A DNA stretch of 64,000 nt from Pseudeuparius sepicola (GCA_963920635.1 OY987308.1:27156096-27220095); one strand, 5' to 3'; shown: positions 1 to 11,700, numbered from the stretch's first letter. The notes: a model not told the origin generated them from the sequence alone. Made by a program: numbers and translations.

Positions 1-199
1 TTACCTCTGCTTCAAACAGCTACCTTCATAAAGCTTCAAGTTTGACAAATGCCCCATAAATTTTAACCAAAATATTGAATTAACCTTCTTCATTATGCCA
101 AATTTGAAGCCAATAAAATAAACCGTAAAAAAACTAAAGTAAAAACAAGTTTTTTCGAGAAAGTTAAATAAATGAAAAATATGTGTATGCGATACGCAC

Positions 200-613
200 C
201 TGGAGTATCTCGAGGCCCCCCTCCTGCTGCTGCCCCCACCTCCCCTGCGCGACCTCCCGTTCGACATCTCAACTCTTATTCTCGCCCCGCAGACGCGACT
301 GCAAACAAATTACATTCAATTAACATCATTAAACCTTGAGTGGGACAACTTTCTCCCGACGTTACACGCCCACATACGCTTCGCACAATGGATTACGGAC
401 TTACGTTCCGTCCAGCCCCCTTACGGCGTCCTCGGCGTCTCTGGGATCTTCGAATTCGACGAAGGCGAACCCCGGCGGGTTCCTGGCGACCCACACGTTC
501 CGCAGGGGCCCGTACTTGCTGAACGCGCTCTCGATCTCGTGCTTCGACGCCGAAGAGCCCAAGTTACCCACGTACACCTTGCAGGAGAGGTCCCACTCCC
601 TGTAGCGAGACAT
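200..613 (-). CDS. Rbp1: SR-family splicing factor Rbp1 (SRSF3-like), 3' end beyond the window
   Basis: Two coding exons are visible: 405-613 (ATG at 613-611) and 200-298. The donor after 405 reads GTAAGT, and the acceptor before 298 follows TTTGCAG. Joined, they give about 102 residues: a short leader, one complete RRM with RNP2 KVYVGNL and RNP1 GFAFVEF, then a Gly/Arg/Ser stretch that starts the RS tail. The leader [19 protein letters not shown] matches the Rbp1/SRSF3 subgroup rather than x16/SRSF7, and no zinc knuckle has been reached. Another donor (CAG|GTGCGT) at 199 shows that the gene continues leftwards. An acceptor (TCCGCAG) lies just upstream of the ATG, and a GTAAGT donor near 694 suggests a separate 5' UTR exon. 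The family binds pyrimidine-rich RNA and regulates splice-site choice in the nucleus. Confidence 0.93.
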
Positions 614-1299
614 CCTGGGGGGCCCTGCGGACACATCGACACCCCCTTGAAAAATCCACGCGGACAACCAATAAAAATGAGCTATTTACTTACCGAAGGG
701 TGCGAAATACGAATAGGCTGTGGTTAAATAACAAAAGAACGCTGGTTGGTTACCGACGATTCACGAATTTCCTACCAGGCAGGCGGACGCAAACAAGATG
801 GCGTAGAAATAGAAAGAAGCGTCCCTTCGAAATTGAGCAGAAGTGGTGGGGGCAATTCTACACCGCGCATGCCTCTCTCTCTCTATCCCTCTCTCTATAT
901 AAATAAATCGATTGAACTTCTAGTTTCAGAGGCGGACTAAGTGAAAATGAAATTGAGAAAATAAAATAGAAAGGCCGTGTTTTCAGAAATAATAAAATTA
1001 TATTCAAATAGTTATTTGTGTACCAGTTCACTGAAGTTCAACTTTTTATAACAAGAATTTAGTTGCGGGTAGGAAAACAAATTTGTAGGAAAACAGTGCA
1101 AGTCGAAATAAATGCTAGGTCGGCTCTGCTTAGTGTCTAGCTCTAAACTCAATCCACGGTTGCACATGCGCATAGAAGATTTTATATATATATATATTTA
1201 CTTGCGACCTAAGATTGATATTTTGTGGTGGGCGCGACATAACCTAACAAATCTTTTTCTCAATAAAATTAAAAATAAAATGATTTTTATTAATTAATA
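614..1299. promoter_or_regulatory. Divergent intergenic region between Rbp1 and SRR1, with short microsatellites
   Basis: This stretch separates two genes transcribed away from each other and should contain both promoters. It holds the probable Rbp1 5' UTR exon end near 695, a CT-rich microsatellite at about 872-903 and a short TA run near 1181-1199. The part from about 902 to 1185 resembles 3675-3870 in the IFT46/TEX261 divergent region, sharing the AATAAATCGATTGAACTT block, an AGCTCTAAA block and a GCGCATG-like block. No coding potential was seen. Confidence 0.5.
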
Positions 1300-2153
1300 A
1301 TGGACTGTAATAACGACGAATTTACACCTGTAACATACAAAAGAAGAGGGAAAACTAAAAAAATCGACCCAAGAACCCCTAGTGATGATTCCACGGATTA
1401 CACACCTTTCGACGAGGAAAAACTGATACGGTAAATTGTCCTTATCAAAAAAACTTGCTCTTATTATTCCCTTACAGTTCCATAGAAAATTCAAAAAATA
1501 CCGTCTCCGAAAGTGAGTTTTTCGAGTCCGTTCGGGCGCTACTCCGCGAGGGACTCGACGCTTCGCAAAAAAGCAAGATACAAGAAATAATTTGCCTGGG
1601 ACTTGGAAAGATCCATCAAGAATTGATAGCGAGGATCCAGCTAGGACTGCTGCTGTGTTTAAAAGACTTGTATAACGTTAAAGTGAGTGTATTCGATCCT
1701 GTCTTTAATGAAAGGGACGTGACATTGCTGAAACATTTCGAAATCAGCGTGTTAGACGAAAATAACGAAGGTAAATTTAGGGTAAACGATAAGGTTACGT
1801 TGTTTTTTATGCCCCATTGCCCGAAGCAGCTCTCGAATAATTTGTTGTACGCGAATTGGGGTTTAAACTTGAATAATTGCGTTATTTTCGCAAATAGTTT
1901 CAGTACGATAATCGAAAGTACAAATAAAAGTTCACTGCTCAAAAACGGAGAGTATATTTTAGATATTTTTCCACACACACTAGAACTTATGATTGTGAAT
2001 AACTTTAAATATAATCAAGTGTTCAACGAGTTTGCTTTGCATTTTTTCCCTATAAATAAACTAAATTTATTAACTACAGACTTTTGGGAACACGCTAGAG
2101 AACCTGAATATCTAGATATTGATCTTGAATTTGTAAGAAAAATAAAAATTTAA
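1300..2153 (+). CDS. SRR1: SRR1-domain protein (SRR1-like)
   Basis: Exons 1300-1430 and 1478-2153 join in phase (CG|T codon) to give 268 residues. The 47-nt intron is GTAAAT...TTACAG. The first exon is polar (MDCNNDEFTP...). The second holds the SRR1 domain at about residues 70-240, with hallmarks ICLGLGKI, ARIQLGLLL, VFDPVF, LFFMPHCPKQLSNNLLYANW and FANSF. SRR1 is a circadian and heme-regulation-linked family in plants and yeast; the animal members are poorly characterised, so no biochemical role is assigned. The ATG at 1300 is the first in the exon and follows an AT-rich leader. The stop TAA at 2151-2153 overlaps the IFT46 stop on the other strand, and a forward AATAAA near 2453 suggests that the 3' UTR runs antisense through the last IFT46 exon. 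Confidence 0.9.
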
Positions 2154-3525
2154 TCCAAAACTAACTGATCTGCAGTTTCATTTTTATTCTCCTGCGTTTT
2201 GCTCTTTTTCTCGCTTGCCGCTTGATACAATTGAGTTTGTTTCATTGCCGCGTACAGCGAAAATAACATATGCAAAGATTGCGCTTTATTTTTAACCACC
2301 GGTATGCCTAAAAAATTACAAACAGTTTTGATATATTCGGAAATCGATTGGTTCTGCTCTGGTTCTGGGAAACCATGTTGTTTCAGGGTTATTTCTTTGT
2401 CTTCTGGCCATTCTTGCATTAAATCATCCAAATCTGGCATTTGCCTAAAAATTAATAAAAGCAGCGGAATTTGAATGTGAAAAAACATTATAATTCTCAA
2501 TAAATCTTAAGAAAACCCATGGAGTTCCCAAGAAATCTCAGAAAATCTTTATTTGTGTTTTACCCTATTCACCCATAATTTAAATGTCATTACTTACTCA
2601 GAATATCTGACTATTGGCGATGTCTTGCTTTTATGCAAGTCTGAAATGTCCTTTATCCATTTTTCTATTACTTTACCGTTCTTTTCAATATCCTCGACTT
2701 TTTTGACTACCTGAAAAATGCGCTGTATTTCAAACATATAAAGTGTTATCTTATTACAATATTTTTGTTGCGATTGTCGCTAGGCGTGCCCGAAGCAGCC
2801 CTAAGCTGCAAGTGTAACAGAGCTGGGTCGCTCTGGTTCGCGGCCGGTTCGTCTAAAACCGTCAAACCGAGTTGTAGAATATTCTCGTCGAACTTGGTCC
2901 CATTTAAAGTTGTTTCCGGTGGTATAACCTTGAGGAACGCGTCGATGTCGCCTACAGCTGGCAGAAATTCGGGCACGAAAGGCTTAAATTTGCAGTCTAA
3001 TGTCAGCTCTTGAGGGACGTATCTATAGAATTATTTTGTTATTAAAAAAAAAGGGAGGGTTTAAAGGGTTCTACTTTGAAATATATTGAAATATTTCACT
3101 TGTTTCTTCGTCTACGTCCAGATTTTCGTATAGTTTCGGATCGTACTCTCCTGGAATTTTAATAATTTCGTCATTTTCCGAATCAGAGTCGCTGCGATTC
3201 GTGGGGAATTTCTTGCCGGAACTTGTTAATTTTGCTGTTGGCAACGCTTCGGGCTTCATGGCCTGACGCGGAAACTGCTAAAAAATAACTTTTAACCACT
3301 TTAAAAGACATAAATATAACATGGTTTTTTTACTGTTCGTTTTGGACTTCCAGAATCATCGTCGGATAAGTCAACTCTGTACGTAAAATTCTTGCTGGCT
3401 TCATCTTTGATATTTTCCTCCATGTCCTCCAGATCATTGTCCTACAATTTTTCAAAGAAAATAACTAATAAAAAAGAAAAGGTTTTCTAAAAAGATACCT
3501 CCACAATAGAAAATGATCGCTGCAT
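2150..3525 (-). CDS. IFT46: Intraflagellar transport protein 46 (IFT-B core subunit)
   Basis: Six exons (3499-3525, 3334-3441, 3075-3277, 2758-3022, 2598-2710, 2150-2444) sum to 1011 nt, 336 residues, and every phase closes. The N-terminal third is acidic and Ser-rich. From about residue 105 the IFT46 core follows: the FQYISKYVPQ block, FVPEFLPAVGDIDAFLKV, LGLTVLDEPAANQSDP, LLHLQLRA, WIKDISDLHKSK, PDLDDLMQEWPED and the C-terminal SLHMLFSLY. The protein is a core subunit of the IFT-B train that moves cargo along cilia; insects need it in chordotonal neurons and ciliated sperm. The ATG at 3525 opens a 27-nt exon that is short but in phase. The promoter is shared with TEX261, which is head to head 521 bp away. 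Degenerate copies of the 2598-2710 exon lie near 5.2 and 5.6 kb. Confidence 0.93.
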
Positions 3526-4046
3526 TTTTGAATTATTGTATACAAGTGGCAAATTCTGTTGCCTAGCAACGAGGGCCCTGAAGCACAGTAAATAGATGAA
3601 TACGCAGTAGGTAGACTCAGGACAATAATTATTTATTGTGTAGCCAAGTCTCGTTTTTTAGAATAATGGGGTGTAATAAATCGATTGAACTTGCGGTGCC
3701 GATTATGAATAAATCCATTCTAAGTGCAAACATACTGAAAACTCGCGAAACTGTGCAAATTAAAATAAATGTCAGGCCGGTTCTGTTTCGGTCCAGCTCT
3801 AAACCACAAAATATATAGGTTAGGTTATTCTAAACTTTATCCTCGGTCGCGCATGCCCATAGGATATCTTCCACAAGGTCATTGGGTAGTCGTCATACTG
3901 GATATACTGTGCTGACTGAAGTTAGCGGCTATTGTGGAAAGTAGGGTTGATGCCGTGCCTCCACGTCAGTGTCAATATGGTGTCAATTTTATTTTTGAAG
4001 GATCATCACATCATAACCTTTTTTGGGAGCCAAAATAATGTGAAAT
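3526..4046. promoter_or_regulatory. Divergent intergenic region IFT46/TEX261
   Basis: This is about 520 bp between two head-to-head genes. Positions 3675-3870 resemble the 902-1185 segment upstream of SRR1. AGGTTAGGTTATTC near 3820 is a motif common in insect intergenic DNA. No ORF of note was seen. Confidence 0.4.
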
Positions 4047-4790
4047 ATGTGGTTTTTAACATTAATAAGTTATGCGGCTATATTTGTACAAATCGTATTC
4101 ATCACAATTTCGATAGGTGAGGTTTCAAAAGGTGTTTCGATGATGAGAGTTTATGCGAAACTTTTTTAGCCGCTGGTTTGTATTATCTTGCCGAACTCGT
4201 CGAGGAATACACTACTACAGCAAAGAAATGCATTTGCTGGATGAACAACGTAAGGAAAAACACAGGAAGCTCGTACAATTATTAAAAAGTTTAATTTTTA
4301 GATCGTGGCGATACTTTTTGTTTTGTTGTGGTTGCTTGAAAGTTTTCCACTATCGATGGCAGTATGTGGACTGTTGGCGCAGCTGGCCCACTTTGTGATA
4401 CTCTCAAACTTTCCGTACGTGTCGTTTTTGTCGCCGGGGTTCGTGTTTGCCATAATTCTCGTTGTGGTCAATCATTATTTAGCTTTTAGTTACTTTGCAG
4501 AGACCTATCACCCGTTTTCAGAGGTAAGGCACTATTAAAGGCGAAACAAAACGTACCAATACTATTTTTAGGTCATAGCGTATTTTACGTTGTTCCTTTG
4601 GATGGTGCCGTTTGCCCTTTTCGTTTCATTGTCGGCGAATGACAATGTATTGCCGACGACAGCGGAAAGAATGGAGGGCGACATTGTTTCTAATTATTTT
4701 TCAAAAAGAAATAAGAAATACGGCTTGCTAACTTTTTTCAATTATGCCAAAGAAACACTGTTACCGATAAGGACAAAGAAAGGATTCTAG
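4047..4790 (+). CDS. TEX261: TEX261/SVP26-family ER-Golgi membrane protein
   Basis: Exons 4047-4116, 4170-4249, 4302-4523 and 4572-4790 give 591 nt, 196 residues, the same length as I recall for vertebrate TEX261. The start MWFLTLISYAAIFVQ and the block AAGLYYLAELVEEYT match the family N-terminus. Four or five hydrophobic segments follow, then the conserved VVVNHYLAF, FAETYHPFSEV, FLWMVPFALFVSLSA and NVLP blocks and a cytosolic-looking basic tail. The family (yeast Svp26) is an adaptor that loads certain membrane proteins into COPII vesicles and shuttles between ER and early Golgi. Introns are about 50 nt, with GTGAGG, GTAAGG and GTAAGG donors. The first exon was placed because its phase 1 end completes the Ala codon of exon 2. 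Confidence 0.92.
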
Positions 4791-5149
4791 GTTAGCCAGT
4801 AAGCTCACTATTTGTACATACACTCATTTTTTATTTATTATTTAAATAAAACTATAAAAATGAAAATAAAATCAATAATTTTATTTATAGTCGCAGGAAA
4901 TCCTATGAGATTCCCAAGAAATCTTAGAAAATGTCATGTTATTACCAATATACCTTGGTAAATTTTATGGAATTCTCCAGAAATCTTGTACAATTCTCAA
5001 GAAATCATATGAAATTCTCAAGATATTTCGTGGAAACCCCAAGAGATCTTAGAAAATCTCATGTTATTACCAAGATAAGGTAAACTTGTTGGGATTCTCA
5101 AGAAATCTTATGGAAATCCCATGAAATCAGAAATCTATTTAGTGCACAA

Positions 5150-5235
5150 ATTTTTGTCTATGGTTTACTCTGGATATCTGGCTTGATGTCTTGTTTTTGT
5201 GCAAGTCTAAAATGTCTTCTATCCATTTTTTATTT
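5150..5235 (-). pseudogene. Degenerate IFT46 exon fragment, copy 1
   Basis: The plus strand here reads TGATGTCTTGTTTTTGTGCA followed by AGTCTAAAATGTCTTCTATC. This matches the antisense of the IFT46 exon at 2598-2710 (CGATGTCTTGCTTTTATGCA and AGTCTGAAATGTCCTTTATC) with scattered substitutions. It covers only the 3' part of that exon (SDLHKSK region) and the exon's splice donor is damaged. It lies in the same orientation as the parent gene, about 2.6 kb away. Confidence 0.75.
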
Positions 5236-5571
5236 ATCATTTAAATAAAACTATGAGAAATAAAGAATAAAATCGATAATTTTATTTATAGTCGCAGGAA
5301 ATCCCATGGAATTCCGAAGAAATCTCAGAAAATTGAATACCAGTGGAATTACCAAGATATCTTGGTAAATCTCTCAATAAATCTTAGGAAATCCTATGTG
5401 GGATTCCCAAGAAATCTTAGAAAATGTCAAATCATATGGAATTCTCATATCTTGTGGAAACGCCAAGAGATCTTAGAAAATCTCATGTTATTACCAAGAT
5501 ATGGTAAACTTTGTGCGATTCTCAAGAAACCTTATGGAAATCCCAGGATATCAGAAATTAGTGCACAAATT

Positions 5572-5670
5572 TTTGTCTATGGTTTACCCATCATTTAAAT
5601 GTTACTCTGGATATCTGGCTTGATGTCTTGTTTTTGTGCAAGTCTGAAATGTCTTCTATCCATTTTTTAT
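5572..5670 (-). pseudogene. Degenerate IFT46 exon fragment, copy 2
   Basis: This second copy also retains intron sequence next to the parent exon: GTTTACCCATCATTTAAATG here against the ACCCATAATTTAAATG region at 2566-2590. The GATGTCTTG and AAGTCTGAAATGTC blocks of the exon follow. Intron plus exon in one piece points to genomic DNA duplication rather than a processed cDNA. Confidence 0.75.
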
Positions 5671-5771
5671 TTATCATTTAAATAAAACCACGAAAAAATA
5701 AAGAATAAAATCGATAATTTTATTTATAGTCTCTTAAAACATTACAAATTGATAGTCTTAAAAATTATTAC

Positions 5772-8700
5772 CTATGTACACACAGACATTTTCTTACAAT
5801 TATCATTGGCGTGCTTATAAACGGGATCGAACAACTTCCTTATTAATTTCTTCACGCAGAACATGTCGCACTGATCTAAATTCTGCGTCATATATTCGAT
5901 GACTTTATCCTTGAAGTGCCTCTTGAAAAACTGATAGAACGTGTTGCTGCAAATCGGCACTGTCTCCAGGAATTTATACATGGCTGTCAGCACGTTTATT
6001 AGAGCGACCCGGGTCGAAGACAAAATTATCTTCGTCGTGAACGTGGTGTTTAACGCGTCCAATATCGCCGTGGTAACCAGCATCGTCTTCTCCTCGATGA
6101 ATATCGACTGGTCGTCGAAGTTCAGTCCGTCGTGATGGGCCCACAGCGTTTTTATGAGCATACGGGCGCACACGTCTATTAGGGGAGTGTTTTCCGCGTA
6201 TAGGTTGAGTTCGCCACGTTCGAACACCTACGGAAATGTATTTTTTTAATATGTAATCGAAATGTAAGGTTTTTTTTGCAAAAAAAAAAAGTGACAGCAC
6301 AAACACTCATGCGATTATTTTTACCTCTACAAATGTCTCAGTACCTCTAGGCTTTCTTTTTTTAATGCGATACACCTGAAGCATAATTAGCAAAAAAAAG
6401 CAAAATAAAATCATCGGGTAAAAACGCGTGGAACAGCCGTCAAAATTGACAGTTCATAAGTTGTGAAAATGGCGACAAACTGTCAAATTTGACGGCTCTC
6501 GTTACACACGGCGTTTTACCCAACGGCAACGACAAAAGAAACATACCTCGTCACACGACACCGCCGGGTCGGGAAAATATCGACATCCCCATGATATCAT
6601 CAAATTTATGGCTTCTCTCGGTGGCAAAAGGATCGTCATTAATATGATGGCGTCTTCGCGCGCCTTCTCGGGAACCACGGGCATTCTAAAACACAAGAAC
6701 GTAATGAAAACCTTCGGCCGTCAAGATGTTACCCACATGTGCTCCAACGGACTGTTCAGCACCATCCTGACTTTGGCGTTATTCTCGAAATTCGCCATTT
6801 TGTTCCTAACCAACAATTCGTCGTCCTCGAGCAGCACCACCAAGATATTCAGCATCGTCTTTAGTTCGAAGTCTGAAAGATCGGGGTTAGGTTTGTTCGG
6901 GTCGAGGCAGGCCATGAAATGTCAATAGTCCAATAAAACAGCTGACTGATAGTAATGTCAATAATGTCATGTTTCTAGATGAGGCAACCGTAAAAAATGA
7001 AGATATAAAAAAGATTATTTGCAATCTAAATAATTCAAGAAAGGCTATGTGGTCATGATAATATTACAACCAAAATTATTAAAGCAGTCAAAAATCAGTT
7101 AATACCAATTTTAAAGCACTTAGTATTTTTGTCATTTAAAACTAGTGTATTTCCAGAAAAAATGAAATTATCTGAAGTATCACCAGTATTAAAAAGTGGC
7201 AATACTAGCAATCCAAACAATTTTCAAAAATTTTAGATAAAGTAATGCATAATAAAATATCAAATTATTTAGAAAGTAAAGATTTACTGTTTAATAGTCA
7301 ATTTGGTTTTAGAAAGTCTAGAGATACAGAAGTTGCAGCAGTAGAAATTATTACAGATATCCAGTTAAAAGTTGATCAAAATCTAAAATGTTGTTTGTTA
7401 TCCTTAGAGTTAACTAAAGCCTTTGATACAGTTAATAATGTATTTTGTTAAGGAAATTGTACAACATAATTAGAGGAAATATTTACTGTTGGTTTGAAAA
7501 GTACTTAGAAAATAGAATACAGTATGTCCAAATTGAAAATAACGTAAGTTCTGAAAAAAACGTAATTTGTGGAGTACCGCAAGGTTCAATATTAGGACCT
7601 CTTTTGTTTTTAATTTACATCAATTCAATTATTTTGAAATTAAAACTCAGAGGAACTGTAAAACTATTTGCTGATGATACGACTCTTATTTATTTTGCGC
7701 ATAGTTTTTCAGAAATTCGGTCAAATATTTTGGAAGATTTAAAAATTTTAATTATTTGGCTTCCATCAAATAAACTTACATTAAATTTTAACAAATCATC
7801 ATTTATGTTTATTTCCAAACACCCAATAAAGAACCAAAATATAAGTCACAACTTTATGCAATAAAAAAAATTAAATTATAGTAAATGTATACAACTTTTA
7901 GGGTTACAAATTGATGAAAATTTAAATTGGATAAAACATATAGAATCTACTTCCAAATTTATATAACCTCTATTAGGCATTTTTTACAAAATTCGCAATA
8001 GGGTACTTGACAATATTTTTAGTTGCTCTAAAATTGTACTCTGTTTACAGTAGATGCACCAACATAACACGTAATAAATGAAACAACGGCTTTTAACCCT
8101 TATTTTTTATGATAATTAAAGACAAAGTTGCACAATTTTGTTCAGGCTGAAATCTTCAGTTTCGTCGTTCTATTGTCCAGAACGCCAAACGTGGCAACTC
8201 TGTGCCTCTCAGGAGAAATGGAACTGTAACGTTGCCGGTGCCCGTTTGCAATCATTCGTGGAAGAAAGGCAAATTGCAGTTTTCTATTCAAGTATCTCCA
8301 GCTTGCCTATAAATATCTGTTACTTAATGTATTGAAACCTTTGAGCTTTAACTAACGCAATTAATTGCACACACAAATTTTGTCACATAAAGACTTTTTA
8401 TGACGAATATGTTCCGTATATTGACTCCTATATATCAAAATGGTGTCTGTTTATGCTGCATACGCTGGAAACTATATCCTTCATCTCTGCCATGTAACAC
8501 TTTAGTTAAAATATCTGTATACGGAACATACTATAAATATTCAGGTACCAATAATGGGGGAAATATTCGCGTATTTGGCAACGTTACCCGCCCACCTAGG
8601 CATCTAACCCTATTCATATATCCACATGTCATCTAACACGTATGGTTTTCTGATCGGCAAATGACATCCCGTGATGCCAACTGTCATTCCGTGTGCATTC

Positions 8701-11700
8701 CGTATCTCGCTAAATCAAAATATTAGTAGATAATATCTGTGCCATTTATTATAGTTTGTTATTGATATTAACTATTATATATTCTTTGCGGACCTAGTTA
8801 TCGTGTTGTGATGTGTAAGGTAAGGTATCATATGGACATGGACCCTGAAAGGACAATCTGTAATTTGCCGAAATTGGATGCTGTTAGCGTCTGCCGAAAT
8901 CCATGGGATAAAACTGCAAAGGTTTGTACCTACGTTGTAGTAAGAATACAGTATTATGAGTTATCAGTAAAGAGAGAACCTCCGCCTAGGGACCATCTTG
9001 AAGGCGCGTTTATGAAGACGCCATAGTGCTTAGAAGTACCTACTGAGCCCGAATTCCGTACTTTAGGCCCAACCTAGCCAAAAAAATTTACAGAAAAACG
9101 ATTGAATAAGTATTTACGAAAAAAAAATCTTCTTGACTAAAATCGTCGATGGAAGAAGGAATCAATCAACGCTAAAAGTGGTTTCACGGGGAATCATAAG
9201 TCTGAGAGTTTGAGGTTAGAATTTTGAAATTTCAACTTTCGTTGCAACTTTCACTGCCGAAAAAGGTTATGTGTCAGAACACTTCAGTGGTATCGCTATG
9301 TTGCCAAATTGCCGTTATAAAACACTTGTGACGTCAGAAGTGCTTTCCCGCCAAATTTCAAAGAATGTCTAATAACTTGCTAATTACGTAAATATATATT
9401 TTTTAAATAATCGTAGGGTCTTAGGCAAGTGTCCAGGAATTGTTTTATCAAGTTTGTAAAATTTCGTCAAGTACCCTATTATATACCACTGAAGCATTTA
9501 TGAAATATATATTTTGCTTTAATTCATTCAAAGTTATAATATTTAACTTCAGTTTGGGGTTCTGCAAATTTTAGAGTTTTAAAACAATTATGCGTGTTAC
9601 AAAACACAATTATAAAATGTGTGCATAGACTACCATTTTTAGAACCTACAGTAAATAGTAAATATATATAAACCTTTTGGATATTTAAATCTGTGTTGCA
9701 TTTATAAATTAAGACTTTGCATATTTATACACTCTGTTATAAAAAATAAGAAACACTCAAACCTAAACTTTAATAAAAATGGTGCAATACAAACAAATTC
9801 AATCAAAACAGTCAGCATAAAAAGTAATTTTGGAAAAAAGTGAATGTTACATAATGGAATCCAAATATGTATATAATAACTTACCAAAATCGTTAAGAAT
9901 TACATCAAATATTACAAAATTTATAAAGAAATTAAGTAATATCTCATTGAAAAAAGTGATTTTTGATTGATTTAATTTCATTAATTTAGTTTTTTCTTTA
10001 ATTTTAAATTGTTTTATCATATTCTCTATGATGAACTGTCAAGTTGGTTAGAATAATAAATAAACAAATGAATGAATGAAATAGGTCTGTTCTTTTTTTA
10101 TCGTATCTTGTAACTTACCCCTTAAGTATGGCTCGTGGTTGCAGTACAGCAAAAAATTCCTGTTCATAAATTCGGTGACGGCCACGCGCCGACACACGTC
10201 GGCCTTCGGCGACGCCGACCGCTCCAACACGTCTATCAGCTGCCCGTAATTCAGCAGCGACGGGTCGCAGTCGTCGACGAACGTGCCGACGCAAATTATG
10301 ACGGCGCCTATGACCTCCTCGCTGCTCGTGTCGCAGTACCGCAGCAACGTCCGCAGCGTCTTCTGCTTGGATTCCGTCAGAAATCGGATCGCGCACGGGT
10401 AGTAACTGGCCAATATGAAGAACAGGACCCGGTCGTGCCTGGACGTGTGCCGCATGACCACCAGTTCGTGCTGGATGAAGTCCTTCAGGCCGCCGTGGCA
10501 GGCCGTCAGGATTTTTTTGACGGCGTTCGTGGAAAGCGTGCCGACTAAATTGTCGACCTCGGCGGGTATCTCGACTTCGCTGGTTTCGATCAGCGGGTGG
10601 ACTTTCGGTTCGATGCGTAACGTCAGCCGCAGCTTTTGGTTCAGCGCTATGAGCAGATTCAGGGAGAACCTTTTCATATTGCCGTCGTCGGCGACTAAAT
10701 AGTGGAGGATTTGGTTCGAAATCGTTTCCTGTGTTATGTCGGTTTCGGCGAATTTATTCGTGAAAATGAACGTGGATAAAATTACTTTGTTTTGTAGATA
10801 TTTGCTTTTCCACATGGAAGATGCTACGTTACGATTCGTGTCTTGTTCGAGTAATGTTAAAAGATCTTTTAGTGTGGGCATGTCTTGGAAATCTTGCCTA
10901 AAACGAAAGATAACACATTATGTCTGAATGTATTTTTTTTATTGACGATACTAACGTATAAAGTATGTTGGTGACAATTTCTATGTACAAATTTGCTGTC
11001 ATATGACTGTATTTCTTCCCGATATTTTCTATTATACTTAAACCATTTCGAATGTACTCGTGAAATGGCAAAGCTGCATTTTCTTTAAACATTTTCAACA
11101 TATACCATATCTGCAAAATAAAAATAAAAACATAACCCGTAAATACTTTACGAATTCCAAACGCTTACTTGTAATAAATAACCGTGACATTCCGTGTCGT
11201 TCATTTCGTGCCGACTAATTTTGTCAAAACAATACGACAATCTCGGCGGCGTATTTTCTTTATTGATAAGCGCCACCGAAGCTTTAGCGGCCAGTTCCCG
11301 AGTCTGATATACTGGATTCGACAGGCATCGATGTACAAACGGCAGATATTTCTCAATCTAAAACGGAACGACGACGTTTCGCATTAAAATTTTCATTTTC
11401 GAAACGACTTTACCTGGTCGTTATACTCCTCCGAGTGACTCGGATACAATCGGGAAAGTATCGTAAGAACAGGATGGAGCACCAGACTGTTGTGCTTGCC
11501 GCACTCCTCTTCGAGGGTCTTCAACAGGAACTCGTGCAACTCCGGATACCGAGTAATAAACACCCGAACCGTCAACATGTTCTTTATGCTCAACTCTTCC
11601 GAGTCGCTCGTCCGTTGCACGCCGAATATCCTCGTGATGAGCGCCGCGTAGAGCAGCGTGGCCGAGTTCCTCACCCCCCAAACTTCCGTGTTGAACCCCT

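Larger units (their letters stand above)
4829..5745. repeat. Local tandem duplication carrying TEX261 3' sequence and IFT46 exon fragments
   Basis: A unit of roughly 400-440 bp recurs. TTTATTTAT(T/C)ATTTAAATAAAAC appears near 4833, 5230 and 5666, each time followed by an AATTTTATTTATAGTC block. The first two copies continue into many short AAGAAATCTTAGAAAAT(G/C)TC repeats. The unit fuses the end of the TEX261 3' UTR with a piece resembling an IFT46 intron and exon. No ORF of substance was seen. Confidence 0.7.

Noticed and set aside
6721..6915. ORF starting MACLDPNKPNP as a separate gene start
   Set aside because: A strong GATCTTTCAG acceptor lies inside it at 6873. The exon 6737-6872 joins THADA in phase, so the Met and following residues are intronic.
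7245..7864. Intact reverse-transcriptase gene
   Set aside because: The RT reading frame is broken at 7449 and elsewhere and the element is truncated and interrupted; it is a remnant.
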